This document shows positions 1-13,900 of a DNA stretch of 44,632 nucleotides, piece by piece (position 1 is the first letter of the stretch; every line of letters begins with the position of its first letter). The stretch lies in contig JAUCBJ010003977.1 of the NCBI GenBank assembly GCA_032718475.1, positions 1 to 44,632 of the forward strand, given 5' to 3'. The position numbers and the translations under genes were made by a program. Below the pieces are notes generated by a model, which worked only from the letters and a program-made list of their open reading frames with translations, was not told the origin of the DNA and did no database searches. Origin of the DNA: Nemertoderma westbladi (taxonomy: Eukaryota > Xenacoelomorpha > Nemertodermatida > Nemertodermatidae).

Positions 1-528
1 GGACACTTTATATGACCCCGAGAGTTCCACAGGACACTTTATATGACCCCGAGAGTTCCACAGGTCACTTTATATGACCCCGAGAGTTTCACAGGACACT
101 TTATATGACCCCGAGAGTTCCACAGGACACTTTATATGACCCCGAGAGTTCCACAGGACACTTTATATGATCCCGAGAGTTCCACAGGACACTTTATATG
201 ACCCCGAGAGTTTCACAGGACACTTTATATGACCCCGAGAGTTCCACAGGACACTTTATATGACCCCGAGAGTTCCACAGGACACTTTATATGACCCCGA
301 GAGTTCCACAGGTCACTTTATATGACCCCGAGAGTTTCACAGGACACTTTATATGACCCTGAGAGTTCCACAGGACACTTTATATGACACCGAGAGTTCC
401 ACAGGACACTTTATATGACACCGAGAGTTCCACAGGACACTTTATATGACCCTGAGAGTTCCACAGGACACTTTATATGACCCTGAGAGTTCCACAGGAC
501 ACTTTATATGATCCCGAGAGTTTCACAT

Positions 529-1412
529 GACACTTTATATGACCCTGAGAGTTTCACAGGACACTTTATATGACCCTGAGAGTTTCACAGGACACTTTAT
601 ATGATCCCGAGAGTTTCACAGGACACTTTATATGACGCCGAGAGTTCCACAGGACACTTTATATGATCCCGAGAGTTCCACAGGACACTTTATATGACCC
701 TGAGAGTTTCACAGGACACTTTATATGACCCTGAGAGTTCCACAGGACACTTTATATGATCCCGAGAGTTCCACAGGACACTTTATATGATCCCGAGAGT
801 TTCACATGACACTTTATATGATCCCGAGAGTTTCACATGACACTTTATATGACCCTGAGAGTTTCACAGGACACTTTATATGACCCTGAGAGTTTCACAG
901 GACACTTTATATGATCCCGAGAGTTTCACAGGACACTTTATATGACGCCGAGAGTTCCACAGGACACTTTATATGATCCCGAGAGTTCCACAGGACACTT
1001 TATATGACCCTGAGAGTTTCACAGGACACTTTATATGACCCTGAGAGTTCCACAGGACACTTTATATGATCCCGAGAGTTCCACAGGACACTTTATATGA
1101 TCCCGAGAGTTCCACAGGACACTTTATATGATCCCGAGAGTTTCACAGGACACTTTATATGACCCTGAGAGTTCCACAGGACACTTTATATGACCTCGAG
1201 AGTTCCACAGGACACTTTATATGATCCCGAGAGTTTCACAGGACACTTTATATGACGCCGAGAGTTCCACAGGACACTTTATATGATCCCGAGAGTTCCA
1301 CAGGACACTTTATATGACCCTGAGAGTTTCACAGGACACTTTATATGACGCCGAGAGTTCCACAGGACACTTTATATGATCCCGAGAGTTCCACAGGACA
1401 CTTTATATGACC
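529..1412. repeat. Satellite A higher-order block, copy 1 (offset 2170 bp)
   Basis: This stretch has the same order of variant units as 2699-3582, exactly 2170 bp (70 units) downstream. I compared it line by line and saw no difference over 884 bp, including the rare doublet of TTTCACATGACAC units near 801 and 832. Identity breaks on the left at 523 and 528 and on the right at 1413. It marks a block amplification of many units, not single-unit slippage. Confidence 0.85.
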
Positions 1413-2698
1413 TCGAGAGTTCCACAGGACACTTTATATGATCCCGAGAGTTTCACAGGACACTTTATATGACGCCGAGAGTTCCACAGGACACTTTATA
1501 TGATCCCGAGAGTTCCACAGGACACTTTATATGACGCCGAGAGTTCCACAGGACACTTTATATGATCCCGAGAGTTCCACAGGACACTTTATATGACCCT
1601 GAGAGTTTCACAGGACACTTTATATGACCCTGAGAGTTTCACAGGACACTTTATATGATCCCGAGAGTTTCACAGGACACTTTATATGACGCCGAGAGTT
1701 CCACAGGACACTTTATATGATCCCGAGAGTTCCACAGGACACTTTATATGACCCTGAGAGTTTCACAGGACACTTTATATGACCCTGAGAGTTCCACAGG
1801 ACACTTTATATGATCCCGAGAGTTCCACAGGACACTTTATATGATCCCGAGAGTTTCACATGACACTTTGTATGACCCTGAGAGTTCCACAGGACACTTT
1901 ATATGACCTCGAGAGTTCCACAGGACACTTTATATGATCCCGAGAGTTTCACAGGACACTTTATATGACGCCGAGAGTTCCACAGGACACTTTATATGAT
2001 CCCGAGAGTTCCACAGGACACTTTATATGACCCTGAGAGTTTCACAGGACACTTTATATGACGCCGAGAGTTCCACAGGACACTTTATATGATCCCGAGA
2101 GTTCCACAGGACACTTTATATGACCTCGAGAGTTCCACAGGACACTTTATATGATCCCGAGAGTTTCACAGGACACTTTATATGACGCCGAGAGTTCCAC
2201 AGGACACTTTATATGATCCCGAGAGTTCCACAGGACACTTTATATGACGCCGAGAGTTCCACAGGACACTTTATATGATCCCGAGAGTTCCACAGGACAC
2301 TTTATATGACCTCGAGAGTTCCACAGGACACTTTATATGATCCCGAGAGTTTCACAGGACACTTTATATGACGCCGAGAGTTCCACAGGACACTTTATAT
2401 GATCCCGAGAGTTCCACAGGACACTTTATATGACCCTGAGAGTTTCACAGGACACTTTATATGACGCCGAGAGTTCCACAGGACACTTTATATGATCCCG
2501 AGAGTTCCACAGGACACTTTATATGACCTCGAGAGTTCCACAGGACACTTTATATGATCCCGAGAGTTTCACAGGACACTTTATATGACGCCGAGAGTTC
2601 CACAGGACACTTTATATGATCCCGAGAGTTCCACAGGACACTTTATATGACGCCGAGAGTTCCACAGGACACTTTATATGATCCCGAGAGTTCCACAG

Positions 2699-3582
2699 GA
2701 CACTTTATATGACCCTGAGAGTTTCACAGGACACTTTATATGACCCTGAGAGTTTCACAGGACACTTTATATGATCCCGAGAGTTTCACAGGACACTTTA
2801 TATGACGCCGAGAGTTCCACAGGACACTTTATATGATCCCGAGAGTTCCACAGGACACTTTATATGACCCTGAGAGTTTCACAGGACACTTTATATGACC
2901 CTGAGAGTTCCACAGGACACTTTATATGATCCCGAGAGTTCCACAGGACACTTTATATGATCCCGAGAGTTTCACATGACACTTTATATGATCCCGAGAG
3001 TTTCACATGACACTTTATATGACCCTGAGAGTTTCACAGGACACTTTATATGACCCTGAGAGTTTCACAGGACACTTTATATGATCCCGAGAGTTTCACA
3101 GGACACTTTATATGACGCCGAGAGTTCCACAGGACACTTTATATGATCCCGAGAGTTCCACAGGACACTTTATATGACCCTGAGAGTTTCACAGGACACT
3201 TTATATGACCCTGAGAGTTCCACAGGACACTTTATATGATCCCGAGAGTTCCACAGGACACTTTATATGATCCCGAGAGTTCCACAGGACACTTTATATG
3301 ATCCCGAGAGTTTCACAGGACACTTTATATGACCCTGAGAGTTCCACAGGACACTTTATATGACCTCGAGAGTTCCACAGGACACTTTATATGATCCCGA
3401 GAGTTTCACAGGACACTTTATATGACGCCGAGAGTTCCACAGGACACTTTATATGATCCCGAGAGTTCCACAGGACACTTTATATGACCCTGAGAGTTTC
3501 ACAGGACACTTTATATGACGCCGAGAGTTCCACAGGACACTTTATATGATCCCGAGAGTTCCACAGGACACTTTATATGACC
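2699..3582. repeat. Satellite A higher-order block, copy 2
   Basis: Second copy of the 884-bp block at 529-1412, with the same sequence of GACGCC, GATCCC, GACCCT and GACCTC units. The lack of differences suggests a recent event, or conversion between copies. Confidence 0.85.
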
Positions 3583-4630
3583 CTGAGAGTTTCACAGGAC
3601 ACTTTATATGACGCCGAGAGTTCCACAGGACACTTTATATGATCCCGAGAGTTCCACAGGACACTTTATATGACCCTGAGAGTTTCACAGGACACTTTAT
3701 ATGACCCTGAGAGTTCCACAGGACACTTTATATGATCCCGAGAGTTTCACAGGACACTTTATATGACCCTGAGAGTTCCACAGGACACTTTATATGACCC
3801 CGAGAGTTCCACAGGACACTTTATATGATCCCGAGAGTTCCACAGGACACTTTATATGATCCCGAGAGTTCCACAGGACACTTTATATGACCCCGAGAGT
3901 TTCACAGGACACTTTATATGATCCCGAGAGTTCCACAGGACACTTTATATGACCCCGAGAGTTCCACAGGGCACTTTATATGACGCCGAGAGTTTCACAG
4001 GACACTTTATATGATCCCGAGAGTTCCACCGGACACTTTATATGACCCCGAGAGTTCCACCGGACACTTTATATGACCCTGAGAGTTTCACAGGACACTT
4101 TATATGATCCCGAGAGTTTCACAGGACACTTTATATGACCCCGAGAGTTCCACAGGACACTTTATATGACACCGAGAGTTCCACAGGACACTTTATATGA
4201 CACCGAGAGTTCCACAGGACACTTTATATGACCCTGAGAGTTTCACAGGACACTTTATATGATCCCGAGAGTTTCACAGGACACTTTATATGACCCCGAG
4301 AGTTCCACCGGACACTTTATATGACCCCGAGAGTTCCACCGGACACTTTATATGACCCTGAGAGTTTCACAGGACACTTTATATGATCCCGAGAGTTTCA
4401 CAGGGCACTTTATATGACTCTGAGAGTTCCACAGGACACTTTATATGACCCCGAGAGTTTCACAGGGCACTTTATATGACTCTGAGAGTTCCACAGGACA
4501 CTTTATATGACCCTGAGAGTTCCACAGGACACTTTATATGACCCTGAGAGTTTCACAGGACACTTTATATGATCCCGAGAGTTTCACAGGACACTTTATA
4601 TGACCCTGAGAGTTCCACAGGACACTTTAT

Positions 4631-4964
4631 ATGACCCCGAGAGTTCCACAGGACACTTTATATGACCCCGAGGAGTTTCACAGGACACTTTATATGACCC
4701 TGAGAGTTCCACAGGACACTTTATATGACCCCGAGGAGTTTCACAGGACACTTTATATGACCCTGAGAGTTCCACAGGACACTTTATATGACCCCGAGGA
4801 GTTTCACAGGACACTTTATATGACCCTGAGAGTTTCACAGGACACTTTATATGACACCGAGAGTTTCACAGGACACTTTATATGACCCTGAGAGTTTCAC
4901 AGGACACTTTATATGACCCTGAGAGTTCCACAGGACACTTTATATGACCCCGAGGAGTTTCACA
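4631..4964. repeat. Satellite A patch of alternating 31- and 32-bp units
   Basis: Units with an extra G (CCGAGGAGTTTCACAGG) occur at about 4668, 4731, 4794 and 4950. The first three are 63 bp apart, so a 31-bp and a 32-bp unit alternate. Since 63 is 21 codons, the patch stays open by accident on both strands: 4631-4885 plus (84 codons) and 4596-4838 minus (80 codons). These frames are not called as genes because they consist wholly of satellite. Confidence 0.9.
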
Positions 4965-7900
4965 GGACACTTTATATGACCCTGAGAGTTCCACAGGACA
5001 CTTCATATGACCCCGAGAGTTCCACAGGACACTTTATATGATCCCGAGAGTTTCACAGGACACTTTATATGACCCTGAGAGTTTCACAGGACACTTTATA
5101 TGACCTCGAGAGTTCCACAGGACACTTTATATGACCCCGAGAGTTCCACAGGACACTTTATATGACCCTGAGAGTTTCACAGGACACTTTATATGATCCC
5201 GAGAGTTTCACAGGACACTTTATATGACCCCGAGAGTTCCACCGGACACTTTATATGACCCCGAGAGTTCCACCGGACACTTTATATGACCTTGAGAGTT
5301 TCACAGGACACTTTATATGATCCCGAGAGTTTCACAGGGCACTTTATATGACTCTGAGAGTTCCACAGGACACTTTATATGACCCCGAGAGTTCCACAGG
5401 ACACTTTATATGACCCTGAGAGTTTCACAGGACACTTTATATGATCCCGAGAGTTCCACAGGACACTTTATATGCCCTGAGAGTTTCACAGGACACTTTA
5501 TATGACCCTGAGAGTTCCACAGGACACTTTATATGACCCCGAGAGTTCCACAGGACACTTTATATGACCCTGAGAGTTTCACAGGACACTTTATATGATC
5601 CCGAGAGTTCCACAGGACATTTTATATGACCCTGAGAGTTCCACAGGACACTTTATATGACCCTGAGAGTTTCACAGGACACTTTATATGACCCTGAGAG
5701 TTCCACAGGACACTTTATATGACCCCGAGAGTTCCACAGGACACTTTATATGATCCCGAGAGTTCCACAGGACATTTTATATGACCCTGAGAGTTTCACA
5801 GGACACTTTATATGACCCCGAGAGTTCCACAGGACACTTTATATGACCCCGAGAGTTTCACAGGACACTTTATATGACCCCGAGAGTTCCACAGGACACT
5901 TTATATGACCCCGATAGTTTCACAGGACACTTTATATGACCCCGAGAGTTCCACCGGACACTTTATATGACCCTGAGAGTTTCACAGGACACTTTATATG
6001 ATCCCGAGAGTTTCACAGGACACTTTATATGACCCCGAGAGTTTCACAGGACACTTTATATGACCCCGAGAGTTTCACAGGACACTTTATATGACCCCGA
6101 GAGTTCCACCGGACACTTTATATGACCCCGAGAGTTTCACAGGACACTTTATATGACCCCGAGAGTTTCACAGGACACTTTATATGACCCCGAGAGTTCC
6201 ACAGGGCACTTTATATGACCCTGAGAGTTTCACAGGACACTTTATATGATCCCGAGAGTTTCACAGGACACTTCATATGACCCCGAGAGTTCCACCGGAC
6301 ACTTTATATGACCCTGAGAGTTTCACAGGACACTTTATATGATCCCGAGAGTTTCACAGGACACTTTATATGACCCCGAGAGTTTCACAGGACACTTTAT
6401 ATGACCCCGAGAGTTTCACAGGACACTTTATATGACCCCGAGAGTTTCACAGGACACTTTATATGACCCTGAGAGTTTCACAGGACACTTTATATGATCC
6501 CGAGAGTTTCACAGGACACTTTATATGACCCCGAGAGTTTCACAGGACACTTTATATGACCCCGAGAGTTCCACAGGACACTTTATATGACCCCGAGAGT
6601 TCCACCGGACACTTTATATGACCCTGAGAGTTTCACAGGACACTTTATATGATCCCGAGAGTTTCACAGGACACTTTATATGACCCCGAGAGTTTCACAG
6701 GACACTTTATATGATCCCGAGAGTTTCACAGGACACTTCATATGACCCCGAGAGTTCCACCGGACACTTTATATGACCCTGAGAGTTTCACAGGACACTT
6801 TATATGATCCCGAGAGTTTCACAGGACACTTTATATGATCCCGAGAGTTTCACAGGACACTTTATATGACCCTGAGAGTTTCACAGGACACTTTATATGA
6901 TCCCGAGAGTTTCACAGGACACTTCATATGACCCCGAGAGTTCCACCGGACACTTTATATGACCCTGAGAGTTTCACAGGACACTTTATATGATCCCGAG
7001 AGTTTCACAGGACACTTTATATGATCCCGAGAGTTTCACAGGACACTTTATATGACCCTGAGAGTTTCACAGGACACTTTATATGATCCCGAGAGTTTCA
7101 CAGGACACTTCATATGACCCCGAGAGTTCCACCGGACACTTTATATGACCCTGAGAGTTTCACAGGACACTTTATATGATCCCGAGAGTTTCACAGGACA
7201 CTTTATATGATCCCGAGAGTTTCACAGGACACTTTATATGACCCTGAGAGTTTCACAGGACACTTTATATGACCCCGAGAGTTCCACAGGACACTTTATA
7301 TGACCCTGAGAGTTCCACAGGACACTTTATATGACCCCGAGAGTTCCACAGGACACTTTATATGACCCTGAGAGTTCCACAGGACACTTTATATGACCCT
7401 GAGAGTTTCACAGGACACTTTATATGATCCCGAGAGTTTCACAGGGCACTTTATATGACTCTGAGAGTTCCACAGGACACTTTATATGACCCCGAGAGTT
7501 CCACAGGACACTTTATATGACCCCGAGAGTTCCACCGGACACTTTATATGACCCCGAGAGTTCCACCGGACACTTTATATGACCCCGAGAGTTCCACCGG
7601 ACACTTTATATGACCCTAAGAGTTTCACAGGACACTTTATATGACCCCGAGAGTTCCACAGGACACTTTATATGACACCGAGAGTTCCACAGGACACTTT
7701 ATATGACCCTGAGAGTTCCACAGGACACTTTATATGACCCCGAGAGTTCCACAGGACACTTTATATGATCCCGAGAGTTTCACATGACACTTTATATGAT
7801 CCCGAGAGTTTCAAGGACACTTTATATGATCCCGAGAGTTCCACAGGACACTTTATATGACCCCGAGAGTTCCACAGGACACTTTATATGACCCCGAGAG

Positions 7901-10900
7901 TTCCACAGGACACTTTATATGACACCGAGAGTTTCACAGGACACTTTATATGACCCCGAGAGTTCCACAGGACACTTTATATGATCCCGAGAGTTTCAAG
8001 GACACTTTATATGATCCCGAGAGTTCCACAGGACACTTTATATGACCCCGAGAGTTCCACAGGACACTTTATATGACCCCGAGAGTTCCACAGGACACTT
8101 TATATGACACCGAGAGTTTCACAGGACACTTTATATGACCCCGAGAGTTCCACAGGACACTTTATATGATCCCGAGAGTTCCACAGGACACTTTATATGA
8201 CCCCGAGAGTTCCACAGGACACTTTATATGACCCCGAGAGTTCCACAGGACACTTTATATGACACCGAGAGTTTCACAGGACACTTTATATGACCCTGAG
8301 AGTTCCACAGGACACTTTATATGACCCTGAGAGTTCCACAGGACACTTTATATGATCCCGAGAGTTTCAAGGACACTATATATGACCCCGAGAGTTCCAC
8401 AGGACACTTTATATGACCCCGAGAGTTCCACAGGACACTTTATATGACACCGAGAGTTCCACACGACACTTTATATGACCCCGAGAGTTCCACAGGACAC
8501 TTTATATGACCCCGAGAGTTCCACAGGACACTTTATATGACACCGAGAGTTCCACAGGACACTTTATATGACACCGAGAGTTCCACAGGACACTTTATAT
8601 GACACCGAGAGTTCCACAGGACACTTTATATGACCTCGAGAGTTCCACAGGACACTTTATATGACCCCGAGAGTTCCACAGGACACTTTATATGACCCTG
8701 AGAGTTTCACAGGACACTTTATATGACACCGAGAGTTCCACAGGACACTTTATATGACCCCGAGAGTTCCACAGGACACTTTATATGACCCCGAGAGTTC
8801 CACAGGACACTTTATATGACACCGAGAGTTTCACAGGACACTTTATATGACCCCGAGAGTTCCACAGGACACTTTATATGACCTCGAGAGTTCCACAGGA
8901 CACTTTATATGACACCGAGAGTTCCACAGGACACTTTATATGACCCCGAGAGTTCCACAGGACACTTTATATGACCCCGAGAGTTCCACAGGACACTTTA
9001 TATGACACCGAGAGTTCCACAGGACACTTTATATGACCCCGAGAGTTCCACAGGACACTTTATATGACCCCGAGAGTTCCACAGGACACTTTATATGACA
9101 CCGAGAGTTTCACAGGACACTTTATATGACCCCGAGAGTTCCACAGGACACTTTATATGACCTCGAGAGTTCCACAGGACACTTTATATGACACCGAGAG
9201 TTCCACAGGACACTTTATATGACCCCGAGAGTTCCACAGGACACTTTATATGACACCGAGAGTTTCACAGGACACTTTATATGACCCCGAGAGTTCCACA
9301 GGACACTTTATATGACACCGAGAGTTCCACAGGACACTTTATATGACCCTGAGAGTTTCACAGGACACTTTATATGACCCTGAGAGTTTCACAGGACACT
9401 TTATATGACCCTGAGAGTTCCACAGGACACTTTATATGACGCCGAGAGTTCCACAGGACACTTTATATGACCTCGAGAGTTCCACAGGACACTTTATATG
9501 ACCCCGAGAGTTCCACAGGACACTATATATGACACCGAGAGTTCCACAGGACACTTTATATGACACCGAGAGTTCCACAGGACACTTTATATGACACCGA
9601 GAGTTCCACAGGACACTTTATATGACCCTGAGAGTTCCACAGGACACTTTATATGACCCCGAGAGTTCCACAGGACACTATATATGACACCGAGAGTTCC
9701 ACAGGACACTTTATATGACCCTGAGAGTTCCACAGGACACTTTATATGACACCGAGAGTTCCACAGGACACTTTATATGACCCTGAGAGTTTCACAGGAC
9801 ACTTTATATGACCCCGAGAGTTCCACAGGACACTTTATATGACCCCGAGAGTTCCACAGGACACTTTATATGACCCTGAGAGTTTCACAGGACACTTTAT
9901 ATGACCCTGAGAGTTTCACAGGACACTTTATATGACCCTGAGAGTTCCACAGGACACTTTATATGACACCGAGAGTTCCACAGGACACTTTATATGACCC
10001 CGAGAGTTCCACAGGACACTTTATATGACCCTGAGAGTTTCACAGGACACTTTATATGACCCCGAGAGTTCCACAGGACACTTTATATGACACCGAGAGT
10101 TCCACAGGACACTTTATATGACCCTGAGAGTTTCACAGGACACTTTATATGACCCCGAGAGTTCCACAGGACACTTTATATGACCCCGAGAGTTCCACAG
10201 GACACTTTATATGACCCTGAGAGTTTCACAGGACACTTTATATGACCCCGAGAGTTCCACAGGACACTTTATATGACCCCGAGAGTTCCACAGGACACTT
10301 TATATGACACCGAGAGTTCCACAGGACACTTTATATGACACCGAGAGTTCCACAGGACACTTTATATGACACCGAGAGTTCCACAGGACACTTTATATGA
10401 CCCCGAGAGTTCCACAGGACACTTTATATGACACCGAGAGTTCCACAGGACACTTTATATGACACCGAGAGTTCCACAGGACACTTTATATGACACCGAG
10501 AGTTTCACAGGACACTTTATATGACCCCGAGAGTTCCACAGGACACTTTATATGACCTCGAGAGTTCCACAGGACACTTTATATGACACCGAGAGTTCCA
10601 CAGGACACTTTATATGACCCCGAGAGTTCCACAGGACACTTTATATGACACCGAGAGTTCCACAGGACACTTTATATGATCCCGAGAGTTCCACAGGACA
10701 CTTTATATGACACCGAGAGTTCCACAGGACACTTTATATGACCTCGAGAGTTCCACAGGACACTTTATATGACACCGAGAGTTCCACAGGACACTTTATA
10801 TGACACCGAGAGTTCCACAGGACACTTTATATGACACCGAGAGTTCCACAGGACACTTTATATGACCCCGAGAGTTCCACAGGACACTTTATATGACACC

Positions 10901-13900
10901 GAGAGTTCCACAGGACACTTTATATGACACCGAGAGTTCCACAGGACACTTTATATGACACCGAGAGTTTCACAGGACACTTTATATGACCCCGAGAGTT
11001 CCACAGGACACTTTATATGACCTCGAGAGTTCCACAGGACACTTTATATGACACCGAGAGTTCCACAGGACACTTTATATGACCCCGAGAGTTCCACAGG
11101 ACACTTTATATGACACCGAGAGTTCCACAGGACACTTTATATGATCCCGAGAGTTCCACAGGACACTTTATATGACCTCGAGAGTTCCACAGGACACTTT
11201 ATATGACCTCGAGAGTTCCACAGGACACTTTATATGACACCGAGAGTTCCACAGGACACTTTATATGACCCTAAGAGTTTCACAGGACACTTTATATGAC
11301 ACCGAGAGTTCCACAGGACACTTTATATGACCCCGAGAGTTCCACAGGACACTTTATATGACCCCGAGAGTTCCACAGGACACTTTATATGACCCTGAGA
11401 GTTTCACAGGACACTTTATATGACACCGAGAGTTCCACAGGACACTTTATATGACCCCGAGAGTTCCACAGGACACTTTATATGACCCCGAGAGTTCCAC
11501 AGGACACTTTATATGACACCGAGAGTTTCACAGGACACTTTATATGACCCCGAGAGTTCCACAGGACACTTTATATGACCTCGAGAGTTCCACAGGACAC
11601 TTTATATGACACCGAGAGTTCCACAGGACACTTTATATGACACCGAGAGTTCCACAGGACACTTTATATGACCCCGAGAGTTCCACAGGACACTTTATAT
11701 GACACCGAGAGTTCCACAGGACACTTTATATGACCTCGAGAGTTCCACAGGACACTTTATATGATCCCGAGAGTTCCACAGGATACTTTATATGACCCTG
11801 AGAGTTCCACAGGACACTTTATATGATCCCGAGAGTTCCACAGGATACTTTATATGACCCTGAGAGTTCCACAGGACACTTTATATGATCCCGAGAGTTT
11901 CACAGGACACTTTATATGACCCTGAGAGTTCCACAGGACACTTTATATGACCCCGAGAGTTCCACAGGACACTTTATATGACACCGAGAGTTCCACAGGA
12001 CACTTTATATGACACCGAGAGTTCCACAGGACACTTTATATGACACCGAGAGTTCCACAGGACACTTTATATGACCTCGAGAGTTCCACAGGACACTTTA
12101 TATGACCCCGAGAGTTCCACAGGACACTTTATATGACGCCGAGAGTTCCACAGGACACTTTATATGACCCCGAGAGTTTCACAGGACACTTTATATGACC
12201 CCGAGAGTTCCACAGGACACTTTATATGATCCCGAGAGTTTCACAGGACACTTTATATGACCCCGAGAGTTCCACAGGACACTTTATATGACCCCGAGAG
12301 TTCCACAGGACACTTTATATGACCCTGAGAGTTCCACAGGACACTTTATATGACCCCGAGAGTTCCACAGGTCACTTTATATGATCCCGAGAGTTCCACA
12401 GGACACTTTATATGACCCCGAGAGTTCCACAGGTCACTTTATATGACCCCGAGAGTTCCACAGGACACTTTATATGACCCCGAGAGTTCCACAGGACACT
12501 TTATATGACCCCGAGAGTTTCACAGGACACTTTATATGACCCTGAGAGTTCCACAGGACACTTTATATGATCCCGAGAGTTCCACAGGATACTTTATATG
12601 ACCCTGAGAGTTCCACAGGACACTTTATATGATCCCGAGAGTTCCACAGGATACTTTATATGACCCTGAGAGTTCCACAGGACACTTTATATGATCCCGA
12701 GAGTTTCACAGGACACTTTATATGACCCTGAGAGTTCCACAGGACACTTTATATGACCCCGAGAGTTCCACAGGACACTTTATATGACACCGAGAGTTCC
12801 ACAGGACACTTTATATGACACCGAGAGTTCCACAGGACACTTTATATGACACCGAGAGTTCCACAGGACACTTTATATGACCTCGAGAGTTCCACAGGAC
12901 ACTTTATATGACCCCGAGAGTTCCACAGGACACTTTATATGACCCTGAGAGTTTCACAGGACACTTTATATGACACCGAGAGTTCCACAGGACACTTTAT
13001 ATGACCCCGAGAGTTCCACAGGACACTTTATATGACCCCGAGAGTTCCACAGGACACTTTATATGACACCGAGAGTTTCACAGGACACTTTATATGACCC
13101 CGAGAGTTCCACAGGACACTTTATATGACCTCGAGAGTTCCACAGGACACTTTATATGACCTCGAGAGTTCCACAGGACACTTTATATGACGCCGAGAGT
13201 TTCACAGGACACTTTATATGACCCTGAGAGTTCCACAGGACACTTTATATGACACCGAGAGTTCCACAGGACACTTTATATGACCCCGAGAGTTCCACAG
13301 GACACTTTATATGACACCGAGAGTTCCACAGGACACTTTATATGACACCGAGAGTTCCACAGGACACTTTATATGACCCCGAGAGTTCCACAGGACACTT
13401 TATATGACCCCGAGAGTTCCACAGGACACTTTATATGACACCGAGAGTTCCACAGGACACTTTATATGACACCGAGAGTTCCACAGGACACTTTATATGA
13501 CACCGAGAGTTCCACAGGACACTTTATATGACCCCGAGAGTTCCACAGGACACTTTATATGACACCGAGAGTTCCACAGGACACTTTATATGACACCGAG
13601 AGTTCCACAGGACACTTTATATGACACCGAGAGTTTCACAGGACACTTTATATGACCCCGAGAGTTCCACAGGACACTTTATATGACCTCGAGAGTTCCA
13701 CAGGACACTTTATATGACACCGAGAGTTCCACAGGACACTTTATATGACCCCGAGAGTTCCACAGGACACTTTATATGACCCCGAGAGTTCCACAGGACA
13801 CTTTATATGACACCGAGAGTTTCACAGGACACTTTATATGACCCCGAGAGTTCCACAGGACACTTTATATGACCTCGAGAGTTCCACAGGACACTTTATA

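Noticed and set aside
4596-4885. Open frames of 80 and 84 codons on both strands within satellite A
   Set aside because: They exist only because 31- and 32-bp units alternate (63 bp, a multiple of 3). The peptides are pure repeat and open on both strands, so there is no evidence of coding.
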